From assembly GCF_010726765.1 (NCBI RefSeq), contig NZ_AP022601.1:496001-560000 (forward strand): a stretch of 64,000 nt of DNA. The letters run 5' to 3'. The notes beneath the pieces were generated by a model. The model worked only from the letters and a program-made list of their open reading frames with translations, had not been told where the DNA came from and ran no database searches. Both the position numbers and the translations under genes were made by a program. The stretch is from Mycobacterium gallinarum (GTDB taxonomy: Bacteria > Actinomycetota > Actinomycetes > Mycobacteriales > Mycobacteriaceae). Shown piece by piece: positions 25,489 to 33,532 of the stretch (position 1 is its first letter; each line of letters opens with the position of its first letter).

Positions 25489-25570
25489 AGGCGCAGATCT
25501 ACGCCTGGCGCAAGGGAATCAGGACGCTGTACTACATCCGGCTGCGTTAGCTGCATGCTGTAGCGCGGGT
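25489..25570 (+). repeat. Decayed duplicate of the nrdE 3' end
   Basis: This is a remnant of nrdE codons and stop region, 59 bp plus 22 bp, in the same orientation as nrdE and with 38 bp lost between the blocks. An in-frame TAG arises at the join, so it is not expressed. It lies in the 336-bp gap 25290-25625, which otherwise holds the terminator-like hairpin and the promoter of the next small gene. It marks the right edge of the inserted segment. Confidence 0.9.
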
Positions 25571-25590
25571 TGATCCAATTGTTCAAGCCA

Positions 25591-25619
25591 TCGACTGGGG
25601 CCTAGCACAGGCATAGGCT
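25591..25619 (+). promoter_or_regulatory. Leaderless promoter for the 39-codon gene
   Basis: TCGACT (25591-25596) and TAGGCT (25614-25619) are 17 bp apart. The ATG at 25626 follows the -10 after six bases, the spacing of a leaderless start. Confidence 0.55.
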
Positions 25620-25625
25620 CGATTC

Positions 25626-25745
25626 ATGGCTGATCAAAAGCGGAGCTATGACCCCAAGAAGGGCGGCAAGTTCGAGCCGACCACCAAGGCTCAGCCTGCC
25701 CCCGGCCCAAAAGTGGGCGACCACGACAAGAACAAGAAGAAGTAG
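25626..25745 (+). CDS. Small lysine-rich protein, 39 residues
   Basis: The 39-residue, strongly basic peptide starts MADQKRSYDPKKGGKFEP and ends KNKKK, with a Pro/Gly-rich middle and no hydrophobic segment. It is probably cytosolic and may bind nucleic acid; the function is unknown. Support comes from a good leaderless promoter exactly placed before the ATG, mycobacteria-like codon use, and a clean stop. It is the first gene after the inserted segment, and so probably the original downstream neighbour of nrdE in this lineage. Confidence 0.55.
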   Translation: MADQKRSYDPKKGGKFEPTTKAQPAPGPKVGDHDKNKKK

Positions 25746-25853
25746 CTCACTTCCTTCTGCTCGCCGAGTGTCCAGTCATGGGACGCCCGGAGCCCGAAGT
25801 CGTCGTACAGGTGGCCACTCGACGGCCGAGCCATCGAGGCAGGCCGGGGCAGC

Positions 25854-26240
25854 TCACTTCTCGCGGAGCTGCGCTGCTCGTTGCTCTTTCAGGCGTCGCT
25901 GCTCGGTCAACACCGCTTGGTAGTTTTCGCGTTCGGCGATCAGCCACGGCGGATTCTCTTCGATCAGCGCATTGATCTGCTCAGTGGTCAGCGCATCCAC
26001 GACGCCGCCCCGTGCGAGACCGGCGATCGACACGCTGAGCTTGGCCGCGACGAGGTTCTTCGGGTGCGGCCCGTTCTTTCGAAGATCCTGAAGCCACTGC
26101 GGCGGATCCGCCTGCAGGGCGGCGAGCTCGGCGCGGGTGATCGGGTTGTCCTGGAACGCCGCGGGCGTTGCGGGCAGGTACACGTCCAGCTTCTTCGCCG
26201 CCGTCGCGGGCTTCATGGACTGCGCGTTCGGCCTGCTCAT
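25854..26240 (-). CDS. DUF5997-family protein
   Basis: The 128-residue soluble protein matches the actinobacterial DUF5997 pattern: TAAKKLDVYLPATPAAFQ, then PPQWLQDLRKNGPHPK and IAGLARGGV, with a charged helical C-terminus. The function is unknown. It is divergent from a LysR-effector-domain protein across only 28 bp, a pairing seen in other actinobacteria. The ATG at 26240 is six bases after a -10-like TAGGCT on the minus strand (26252-26247), so the mRNA is probably leaderless. Confidence 0.8.
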   Translation of the reverse strand: MSRPNAQSMKPATAAKKLDVYLPATPAAFQDNPITRAELAALQADPPQWLQDLRKNGPHPKNLVAAKLSVSIAGLARGGVVDALTTEQINALIEENPPWLIAERENYQAVLTEQRRLKEQRAAQLREK

Positions 26241-26268
26241 GGCGCAAGCCTATCGGTAGCCTGATGCC
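26241..26268. promoter_or_regulatory. 28-bp gap with two overlapping divergent leaderless promoters
   Basis: Minus-strand TAGGCT (26252-26247) is six bases from the DUF5997 ATG. Plus-strand TAGCCT (26257-26262) is six bases from the GTG at 26269. The two -10 elements are four bases apart. Each promoter's -35 region would lie within the opposite gene, so polymerase should not be able to occupy both at once. Confidence 0.6.
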
Positions 26269-26991
26269 GTGGCTTCGCCCTCGCTGCCCTCGCTCACCTT
26301 CGGATACGTTCCCGGTGGGACGCCCGCGAAGTGGGCTCGGATCTGGGCGCAGCGGCACCCCGACGTACCGCTGCGGCTGCGAACGGTCGCCGCGGCGAAC
26401 GCCGCCGCCGAAGTGCGGGACGGCACCATCGACGTCGTGGTGCTGCGGCTGCCGGCAGACACCGCGGGTCTAGCGGTCATCCCGCTGTACCAAGAGACCA
26501 CGGTCGCCGTGGTGCCAGCCGATCACATCCTCAGTGCCGCCGACGAGCTCGCCGCCGCGGACCTCGAGGGCGAGCCGGTACTGATGCCACTCGACCACGT
26601 CGTCGAATGGGTGGACATTCCTGGTGTCCCGGTCGAGCATCGGCCTGAAACGACCGAGGGTGCAATAGAACTCGTTGCCGCGGGGACGGGCGTGCTCATC
26701 GTGCCGCAGTCGCTGGCGCGGCTGTATCACCGAAAGGACCTCACGTATCGGCCGATCGCCGACGCGCCCACGTGCCCGGTGGCGCTGGCCGTCCCGGAAG
26801 GGCCGCAATCCGCGCTGATCGAGGACTTCATCGGGATCGTGCGAGGGCGCAAACCTGGTTCGTCGCGCGCGCAGGCAGAGTCGGCGCCGAAACGCACGGC
26901 GCGGGAGAAGACGCTGGCGAAGCAGACGGCCCGCGCCGCTGCGGGCAAGGTCGCGCGTAGGCCGGGCCAGGCAAAGCGCGGTCGACGCTAG
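26269..26991 (+). CDS. LysR-type effector domain without the DNA-binding domain, basic tail
   Basis: The 240-residue protein reads as the periplasmic-binding-like effector domain of LysR regulators: LTFGYVPGGTPAKWARIWAQ, VRDGTIDVVVLRLP, VAVVPADH and GTGVLIVPQSLARLY. The N-terminal winged helix is absent, and the upstream DNA belongs to the divergent DUF5997 gene. The last 45 residues are rich in Lys, Arg and Ala (KRTAREKTLAKQTARAAAGK), similar to histone-like tails, and could give non-specific DNA contact. It may sense a ligand together with DUF5997. The GTG start fits a leaderless promoter. The function is unknown. Confidence 0.75.
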   Translation: MASPSLPSLTFGYVPGGTPAKWARIWAQRHPDVPLRLRTVAAANAAAEVRDGTIDVVVLRLPADTAGLAVIPLYQETTVAVVPADHILSAADELAAADLEGEPVLMPLDHVVEWVDIPGVPVEHRPETTEGAIELVAAGTGVLIVPQSLARLYHRKDLTYRPIADAPTCPVALAVPEGPQSALIEDFIGIVRGRKPGSSRAQAESAPKRTAREKTLAKQTARAAAGKVARRPGQAKRGRR

Positions 26992-27057
26992 GCGCCGAGT
27001 GCACGCTTCGTGTACGCGAACGTCGAGAACCGCCACGAACAAGCGTGCGCTCGCCGA

Positions 27058-28245
27058 CTACTTCTTGATGGTGTGCTGTGGCCCTTGGGCCTTCTTGTAC
27101 AGCGCCTTGAGCATGCGGTCACGGAATGCGGCGTTGTCGATGAGCTTCACGCCGGCATTGGCAAGCCGCGGTTGGCCCAGCAGCTTGTGGAAGTAACGGC
27201 CACGCCGGTACTCGCGACCCCACGCGGCTTCCATGCGCTGCGCGTAGTTGGTGAAATCGTCGGGGCCGCCGTTCTGCAACGCTGCGATCGCGCATTCGCC
27301 TGCGGCGAGCCCGGATTCGAGCGCCTTGGAGATGCCCGCGCCGGACGCCGGTTTGCCCGCACCCAGCGAGTCGCCGGTGAACAGCACACCCGGGCGCCAC
27401 GGCGGCCACGCGGTGAAGCCCATCGGCAGTCGCCACGCCCGCACACTCTTGTTCTTCTTCAGCTCCTCGATCGGCGGCAGGTCCCAATCGGCGGGCAGCG
27501 TGCGCAGGAACTCACCGAGGAACTGGGTGGCGTTGATCGACTGCCAGTTCTTGTAGCTGTTGACGTAACCGAGGCCGATGTTGAACACGCCGTTGCCCAT
27601 CGGGAACACCCAGCCGTAGCCGGGTAGCTGGTCGCCCTGGAACGCCAGCTTCAAATAGATGTCCAGGCTGTCGGAGTCGGGCCGATTGGCGTGCATCTCC
27701 GACCGGATGGCGATGGCCTGGTAGCCGTTGTACTCCGAGTCGATCTTGAGGGCGCGCTTGATGGGGGAGTAGGCGCCATCGGCCGCAATGACTGCGTCGC
27801 CGTACACCTTCTCGCCGCTCTTGAGGATCACACCCACCACGCGGCCGCTGGGATCGAGTTCAGGGCCGGCCACCTCGGCGCCCTGGCGGACCTCGGCGCC
27901 GGCGGACTCGGCGTGCTTGAGCAGGGTGGTGTCGAGGTGTTCACGGCTGACGGTGTGCCCGTGGTCGGGCATGCCGGGACGCTTGGGGAATGACAGCTCC
28001 CACTCGCTCGGGCTGAACACAGTCACGCGGTTGACCCGGTGGTAGGTGGCAACCTCGTCGGCCAGACCCATCTTTTGCAGGTAGCTCACGGCGCGGGCGG
28101 TGAGCCCGTCACCGCAGGGCTTGGCGCGCGGGAATTCGGCCTTGTCCAGGACCACCACCTTGGCGCCGGTCTGCGCGGCCTGCCATGCGGCTGCTGAGCC
28201 AGAAGGCCCACCACCTGCGATGACCAGGTCGTATCGCTGCGTCAT
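27058..28245 (-). CDS. Geranylgeranyl-reductase-family FAD oxidoreductase
   Basis: The 395-residue flavoprotein has the FAD-binding IAGGGPSGSAAAWQA at the start, the family motif FPRAKPCGDGLTARAV, and AADGAYSPIKR. It also has PGYGWVFPMGNGVFNIGLG and a GDSLGAGKPASGAGISKAL second dinucleotide-binding motif. The family reduces isoprenoid double bonds; the mycobacterial relative MenJ (Rv0561c) reduces menaquinone. This protein may be a second isoprenoid reductase with another substrate. The ATG at 28245 is chosen because the frame upstream is not conserved-looking. It is divergent from the Rv3050c-like TetR gene. A minus-strand -10-like TACTAT lies at 28283-28278. Confidence 0.85.
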   Translation of the reverse strand: MTQRYDLVIAGGGPSGSAAAWQAAQTGAKVVVLDKAEFPRAKPCGDGLTARAVSYLQKMGLADEVATYHRVNRVTVFSPSEWELSFPKRPGMPDHGHTVSREHLDTTLLKHAESAGAEVRQGAEVAGPELDPSGRVVGVILKSGEKVYGDAVIAADGAYSPIKRALKIDSEYNGYQAIAIRSEMHANRPDSDSLDIYLKLAFQGDQLPGYGWVFPMGNGVFNIGLGYVNSYKNWQSINATQFLGEFLRTLPADWDLPPIEELKKNKSVRAWRLPMGFTAWPPWRPGVLFTGDSLGAGKPASGAGISKALESGLAAGECAIAALQNGGPDDFTNYAQRMEAAWGREYRRGRYFHKLLGQPRLANAGVKLIDNAAFRDRMLKALYKKAQGPQHTIKK

Positions 28246-28396
28246 GAATCTCGTCTCGTCGATCGGCTGTCGCAGAGATAGTACCCAAGCTGACGCCATG
28301 CATCTCATTGACAGATATGACCTAATACATCGGTAATTATCGTGGCGGCGGGATGGTCTGAGCAGGTCAGCGCTGTCCGGGCGGTACAGTGACTGG

Positions 28397-29137
28397 GTGC
28401 GACGAGGGTCCAGATCACATTCCAGCGCTGAGCCGGGTGTCAAAGTGGACGCCCGTAGCGAGCGTTGGCGCGAGCACCGGAAGAAGGTGCGGGCGGAAAT
28501 AGTCGACGCCGCGTTCCGCGCGATCGACCGCCTCGGACCGAACGTCAGCGTGCGCGAAATCGCCGAAGAGGCGGGCACCGCAAAGCCCAAGATCTACCGC
28601 CACTTCGCGGACAAAGCCGACATGTTCTCCGAGATCGGTCAGCGGATGCGCGACATGTTGTGGGCGGCGATCATCCCGTCGGTCAACGTGCAGACCGACT
28701 CAGCCCGCCAGATCGTCGGTCGTGGCGTCGAGCACTATGTAGAACTGGTCGATCAGCATCCGAACGTGGTGCGGTTCCTGCTGCAGGGACGGTTCGCCGA
28801 CCAGTCGGCTACGGCGATGACGACCGTCAACAAGGGCAGCGAAATCACCCTGGCCATCGCCGGCATGATCAGCACCCAGCTCGAGGACCTTGCGCCCGAA
28901 CCGGAGGCGTTCGAGCTGGCGGCGTTCGCGATCTTCGGTACCGCAGCGTCGGCGACCGACTGGTGGCTTGGCGTGGACGACGACAAGCCGCGGCGGATGC
29001 CGACCGACAAGTTCATCGCGCACATGACCACGATCATGGTCGGCGCCATCAACGGCACTGCCGAGCTACTCGGCATCGAGATCGACGCCGACCAGCCGAT
29101 TCGCACCGCCGTCCGTCGACAGCAACCCGTCGCCTGA
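28397..29137 (+). CDS. TetR-family regulator (Rv3050c-like)
   Basis: The 246-residue protein has the TetR helix-turn-helix at about residues 28-75 (RKKVRAEIVDAAFRAI, then VSVREIAEEAGTAKPKIYRHFADK). A longer ligand domain with an FLLQGRFADQ segment follows. Its length matches M. tuberculosis Rv3050c (246 residues as remembered). A -10-like TACAGT (28385-28390) lies six bases before the GTG at 28397, so the message is probably leaderless. Neighbours are the divergent isoprenoid reductase and, downstream, a hypothetical protein and a flavin monooxygenase; it may control any of these. Confidence 0.87.
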   Translation: MRRGSRSHSSAEPGVKVDARSERWREHRKKVRAEIVDAAFRAIDRLGPNVSVREIAEEAGTAKPKIYRHFADKADMFSEIGQRMRDMLWAAIIPSVNVQTDSARQIVGRGVEHYVELVDQHPNVVRFLLQGRFADQSATAMTTVNKGSEITLAIAGMISTQLEDLAPEPEAFELAAFAIFGTAASATDWWLGVDDDKPRRMPTDKFIAHMTTIMVGAINGTAELLGIEIDADQPIRTAVRRQQPVA

Positions 29138-29190
29138 TTTGAGGCAGACGCCTCATGTCGTGAGGCCATGTCGCCGAACATCATTGGCGC

Positions 29191-29937
29191 ATGACGAAAC
29201 AACTGACACCCCGAGATGCCGTGGCGGCCGTGCTGGCCGACCCGGTCTTGCCCCCTGGAGACGACGAGCGCTTCGTCGGATTCGGGATCATGGGCCTGCC
29301 CTTCGCCAATGGGCACTACCTGGCCATGCGACAGATCCCGGCGACGACGTTCGCACCGCCGTATGTGTCGGTATGGCACCGTGATCCGTCCTGCAAATGG
29401 ACGTTCTACGCCACCACACCCGGACAGCAAAGCTGCGCGCGGTATTTCAGCTCGGCAACGCCAAATGACGCCGTGCAGTGCGATATCGACGTCACCTGGA
29501 CGGGCCCGCAATCGGTGCAGGTCGACGTTCCCGACGTCCTGCGCTGGACTCTCGCCCTGCACCCCACCCGGGCCACTCGATTGATGGGCAAGATCAGCGG
29601 CCGGGTGTCGGATGCGGCGTGGACCAACCCGGTGTTGCTCCACCGGCTCGGCCGGGTGGCGAGGCGAACCCTTGACGTCGGCGATGTGCGGCTGACCGGC
29701 CGCGCGCCCAACGGCCAGTGTTACTCGATGGCACCGAAACAGGTCTGGCTCGTCGCCGACTCGCACGCAGTGTTGATGGGCCGCGACCTGGGGCCCAGCG
29801 GCCCCCTGCTCCGCCAGGCCCGCCTCGGCGACTTCCGGATGCCGCAGCGCGGCATCGGCATGGTCGGATCGGGACACTTCGAGACTTTTGATCCGCACCG
29901 GCACCGCAGCGCCGAACGGGAGGCGGCCTACGCCTGA
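29191..29937 (+). CDS. Conserved hypothetical protein, 248 residues
   Basis: This protein is not recognised. It is soluble, with no signal peptide or membrane helix. Readable blocks are GFGIMGLPFANGHYLAMRQ, WHRDPSCKWTFYATTPGQQS, a beta-rich middle (CDIDVTWTGPQSVQVDVPD), and YSMAPKQVWLVADSHAVL. The pattern suggests a beta-barrel or lipocalin-like lipid-binding fold, but this is weak inference. The ATG at 29191 is 53 bp after the TetR stop, so the two may be co-transcribed. A monooxygenase gene follows 146 bp later. Confidence 0.65.
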   Translation: MTKQLTPRDAVAAVLADPVLPPGDDERFVGFGIMGLPFANGHYLAMRQIPATTFAPPYVSVWHRDPSCKWTFYATTPGQQSCARYFSSATPNDAVQCDIDVTWTGPQSVQVDVPDVLRWTLALHPTRATRLMGKISGRVSDAAWTNPVLLHRLGRVARRTLDVGDVRLTGRAPNGQCYSMAPKQVWLVADSHAVLMGRDLGPSGPLLRQARLGDFRMPQRGIGMVGSGHFETFDPHRHRSAEREAAYA

Positions 29938-30028
29938 CGCTGTGCAACTTCTCGCCTTCGTCGTGCGTTGACACCCTGGGCCGCAATGCGGACACTAGCT
30001 AAAGTATCCGGTACCGGCGTTCCCAGGA

Positions 30029-30053
30029 ATGGGCCCACGACGATGGGCCCACG
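30029..30053. repeat. Two 11-bp direct repeats before the monooxygenase gene
   Basis: ATGGGCCCACG occurs at 30029-30039 and again at 30043-30053; each copy contains the palindrome GGGCCC. They lie in the probable 5' untranslated region, downstream of a -10-like TAAAGT (30000-30005) and upstream of the ribosome site AGGGGAAG. A regulatory role is possible but unproven. Confidence 0.35.
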
Positions 30054-30083
30054 CGTCAGCCGGGGATCAGGGGAAGTTTCAAC

Positions 30084-31604
30084 ATGACGATGGCCCAGGA
30101 CACATCCGAGGCGACGGTGGCCAAACCGGTGCACACCCGCGCTCTCATCATCGGCTCGGGGTTCTCCGGCCTGGGGATGGCTATTGCGCTGCAGCAGCAG
30201 AACGTGGACTTCGTGATCCTGGAGAAGGCCGACGACATCGGCGGCACGTGGCGTGACAACACCTATCCCGGCTGCGCATGTGACATCCCGTCGCACATGT
30301 ACTCGTTCTCGTTTGAGCCCAAGCCCGACTGGTCGCACATGTGGTCGTTTCAGCCGGAAATCCAGGACTACCTGCAGGGTGTGACGAACAAGTACGGGTT
30401 GCGGCGCTACATCCAGTTCAACTCGCACGTCAATCGAGCGCACTGGGACGACGAGGAAATGCGTTGGCACGCCTTCACGAAGGACGGCCGCGAGTTCGTC
30501 GCGCAGTTCCTCATCTCCGGCGCCGGGGGACTGCACATCCCGCTGATCCCGGAGTTCGAGGGACTCGACGAGTTCGAGGGTGTGGTCTTCCATTCGGCGG
30601 AGTGGGATCACAGCGTCGACCTGACCAACAAGCGCGTCGCGGTGATCGGCACCGGGGCGAGCGCCATTCAGATCGTGCCGGAGATCGTGAAAGACGTTGC
30701 GGAACTTCAGCTTTATCAACGTACCCCGGCGTGGGTGATGCCGCGGCCCAATAATCCGATCCCCCCGTGGGTGCGAACCATGTTCACGTACGTGCCGGGC
30801 ACGCGTGCGGCGATGCGCGCGGGCATCTACTGGATCCATGAGGGCGTCGGCTTCGCGATGACCAAGCAGCCGCGGCTGCTCAAGCTCGGTGAGCTGATGG
30901 GCAAGGCCAACATTCGTCGCTCGATCAAGGACCCCGCGCTGCGCAAGAAGCTGACCCCGAACTACCGGGCCGGCTGCAAGCGCATCCTGAACTCCGACAC
31001 CTACTACCAAGGCATTGCGAACCCGAAGACGGAAGTCATCACCGATGGCATCGCACGGTTCACGAAGACCGGCATCGTCGCCGGCGACGGCACCGAACGT
31101 GAGGTCGATATCGTGGTGAGCGCCACCGGTTTTCACGTCACCGACTCCTACACCTATGTCGACATCAAGGGCCCCCGCGGCGAGGACCTCGTCGACCGGT
31201 GGAATCGCGAGGGCATCGCCGCGCTGCGCGGCATCACGATCGCCGACATGCCGAACCTGTTCTTCCTGCTCGGTCCGAACACGGCGCTCGGGCACAACTC
31301 GGTGGTGTTCATGATCGAGTCGCAGATCCGCTACGCCGCGCACGCGATCGCCGCCCTCGACAAGAAGGGCGCCCAGGCGCTGGCACCGACCCGGGCCGCT
31401 CAAGACGCCTACAACGACGAGTTGCAGCACGATCTGGCGGGCACGGTCTGGAACACCGGCGGGTGCCGCAGCTGGTACATGGACGAGCACGGCGTGAACC
31501 GCACGCTGTGGAGTGGGATGACGTGGCAGTACTGGCTGGCCACCCGTCGTTTCGACGCGTCGGAGTACGAATTCCTGGACGCGAACAGCCGCGTATCCGT
31601 GTAG
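30084..31604 (+). CDS. Flavin-containing (Baeyer-Villiger-type) monooxygenase
   Basis: The 506-residue protein has an N-terminal FAD motif (IIGSGFSGLGMAIALQ), the Baeyer-Villiger fingerprint FEGVVFHSAEW (FxGxxxHxxxW), and a second dinucleotide motif VIGTGASAIQIV for NADPH. It has the late ATG motif region (VVSATGFHVTDSY). It matches Rv3049c in position and plan. The reaction expected is insertion or addition of one oxygen atom on a ketone or heteroatom with NADPH; the substrate is unknown. ATG 30084 has AGGGGAAG upstream; a second ATG two codons later is possible. Its stop is 123 bp from nrdF2. Confidence 0.88.
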   Translation: MTMAQDTSEATVAKPVHTRALIIGSGFSGLGMAIALQQQNVDFVILEKADDIGGTWRDNTYPGCACDIPSHMYSFSFEPKPDWSHMWSFQPEIQDYLQGVTNKYGLRRYIQFNSHVNRAHWDDEEMRWHAFTKDGREFVAQFLISGAGGLHIPLIPEFEGLDEFEGVVFHSAEWDHSVDLTNKRVAVIGTGASAIQIVPEIVKDVAELQLYQRTPAWVMPRPNNPIPPWVRTMFTYVPGTRAAMRAGIYWIHEGVGFAMTKQPRLLKLGELMGKANIRRSIKDPALRKKLTPNYRAGCKRILNSDTYYQGIANPKTEVITDGIARFTKTGIVAGDGTEREVDIVVSATGFHVTDSYTYVDIKGPRGEDLVDRWNREGIAALRGITIADMPNLFFLLGPNTALGHNSVVFMIESQIRYAAHAIAALDKKGAQALAPTRAAQDAYNDELQHDLAGTVWNTGGCRSWYMDEHGVNRTLWSGMTWQYWLATRRFDASEYEFLDANSRVSV

Positions 31605-31619
31605 CTGCGCGACACGCCA

Positions 31620-31667
31620 AAACAAGATGTTGTGTTGCGGTCGAAAGTCAGACCCCAGCTGTAGTGT
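31620..31667 (+). promoter_or_regulatory. Paired NrdR boxes upstream of nrdF2
   Basis: Box 1, AAACAAGATGTTGTGT (31620-31635), and box 2, ACCCCAGCTGTAGTGT (31652-31667), each agree at about 13 of 16 positions with the NrdR pattern (box 2 compared with the perfect nrdH box). Their starts are exactly 32 bp apart, the same spacing as upstream of nrdH. This places nrdF2 under the same repressor as nrdHIE. Confidence 0.6.
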
Positions 31668-31674
31668 TGAGGGT

Positions 31675-31693
31675 GCTATAGCAGCTCTATAGC
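31675..31693. promoter_or_regulatory. Perfect inverted repeat before nrdF2
   Basis: GCTATAG-CAGCT-CTATAGC lies 7 bp after the second NrdR box and 34 bp before the nrdF2 GTG. CTATAG-type sequence could include the -10 element (TATAGC or CTATAG). It may be an additional operator or overlap the promoter itself. Confidence 0.5.
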
Positions 31694-31715
31694 CAAGTCC
31701 TAGAAGACCAGGTGA

Positions 31716-33340
<1,625 letters not shown>

Positions 33341-33532
33341 GAATGTTTTTCGGGTCGCAGGCGCCGTACGTTACGTCGGCGCTATAACCGACAGTCGTTC
33401 CAGGCAACTCCAAGCGCGAGTGACTTATGGTTACCTCACATCGGGTACGGCCGTTGGCGTTGTGCCGACATGCGGTGCGGGGAGGTCGCCGACGCTGTGT
33501 TTCGGGGTGAGGATTCGCGCGAGGGCAACCTC
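33341..33532. promoter_or_regulatory. Divergent region between cutinase and LuxR-type ATPase
   Basis: This 192-bp gap holds the promoters of both genes. The only clear element is a ribosome site GAGGG at 33521-33525 before the GTG at 33533. An ATG at 33470 in the same frame is an alternative start for the ATPase, which would shorten this gap. No strong palindrome was seen. Confidence 0.35.

Noticed and set aside
25489..25570. Second nrdE remnant as a functional small gene
   Set aside because: It has an in-frame stop at the deletion join, no start, and matches only the nrdE 3' end.
22887..28400. Integrase, transposase or tRNA attachment site around the inserted gene
   Set aside because: Both strands were read for recombinase-type proteins and tRNA-like folds and none was found; only the nrdE duplication marks the event.
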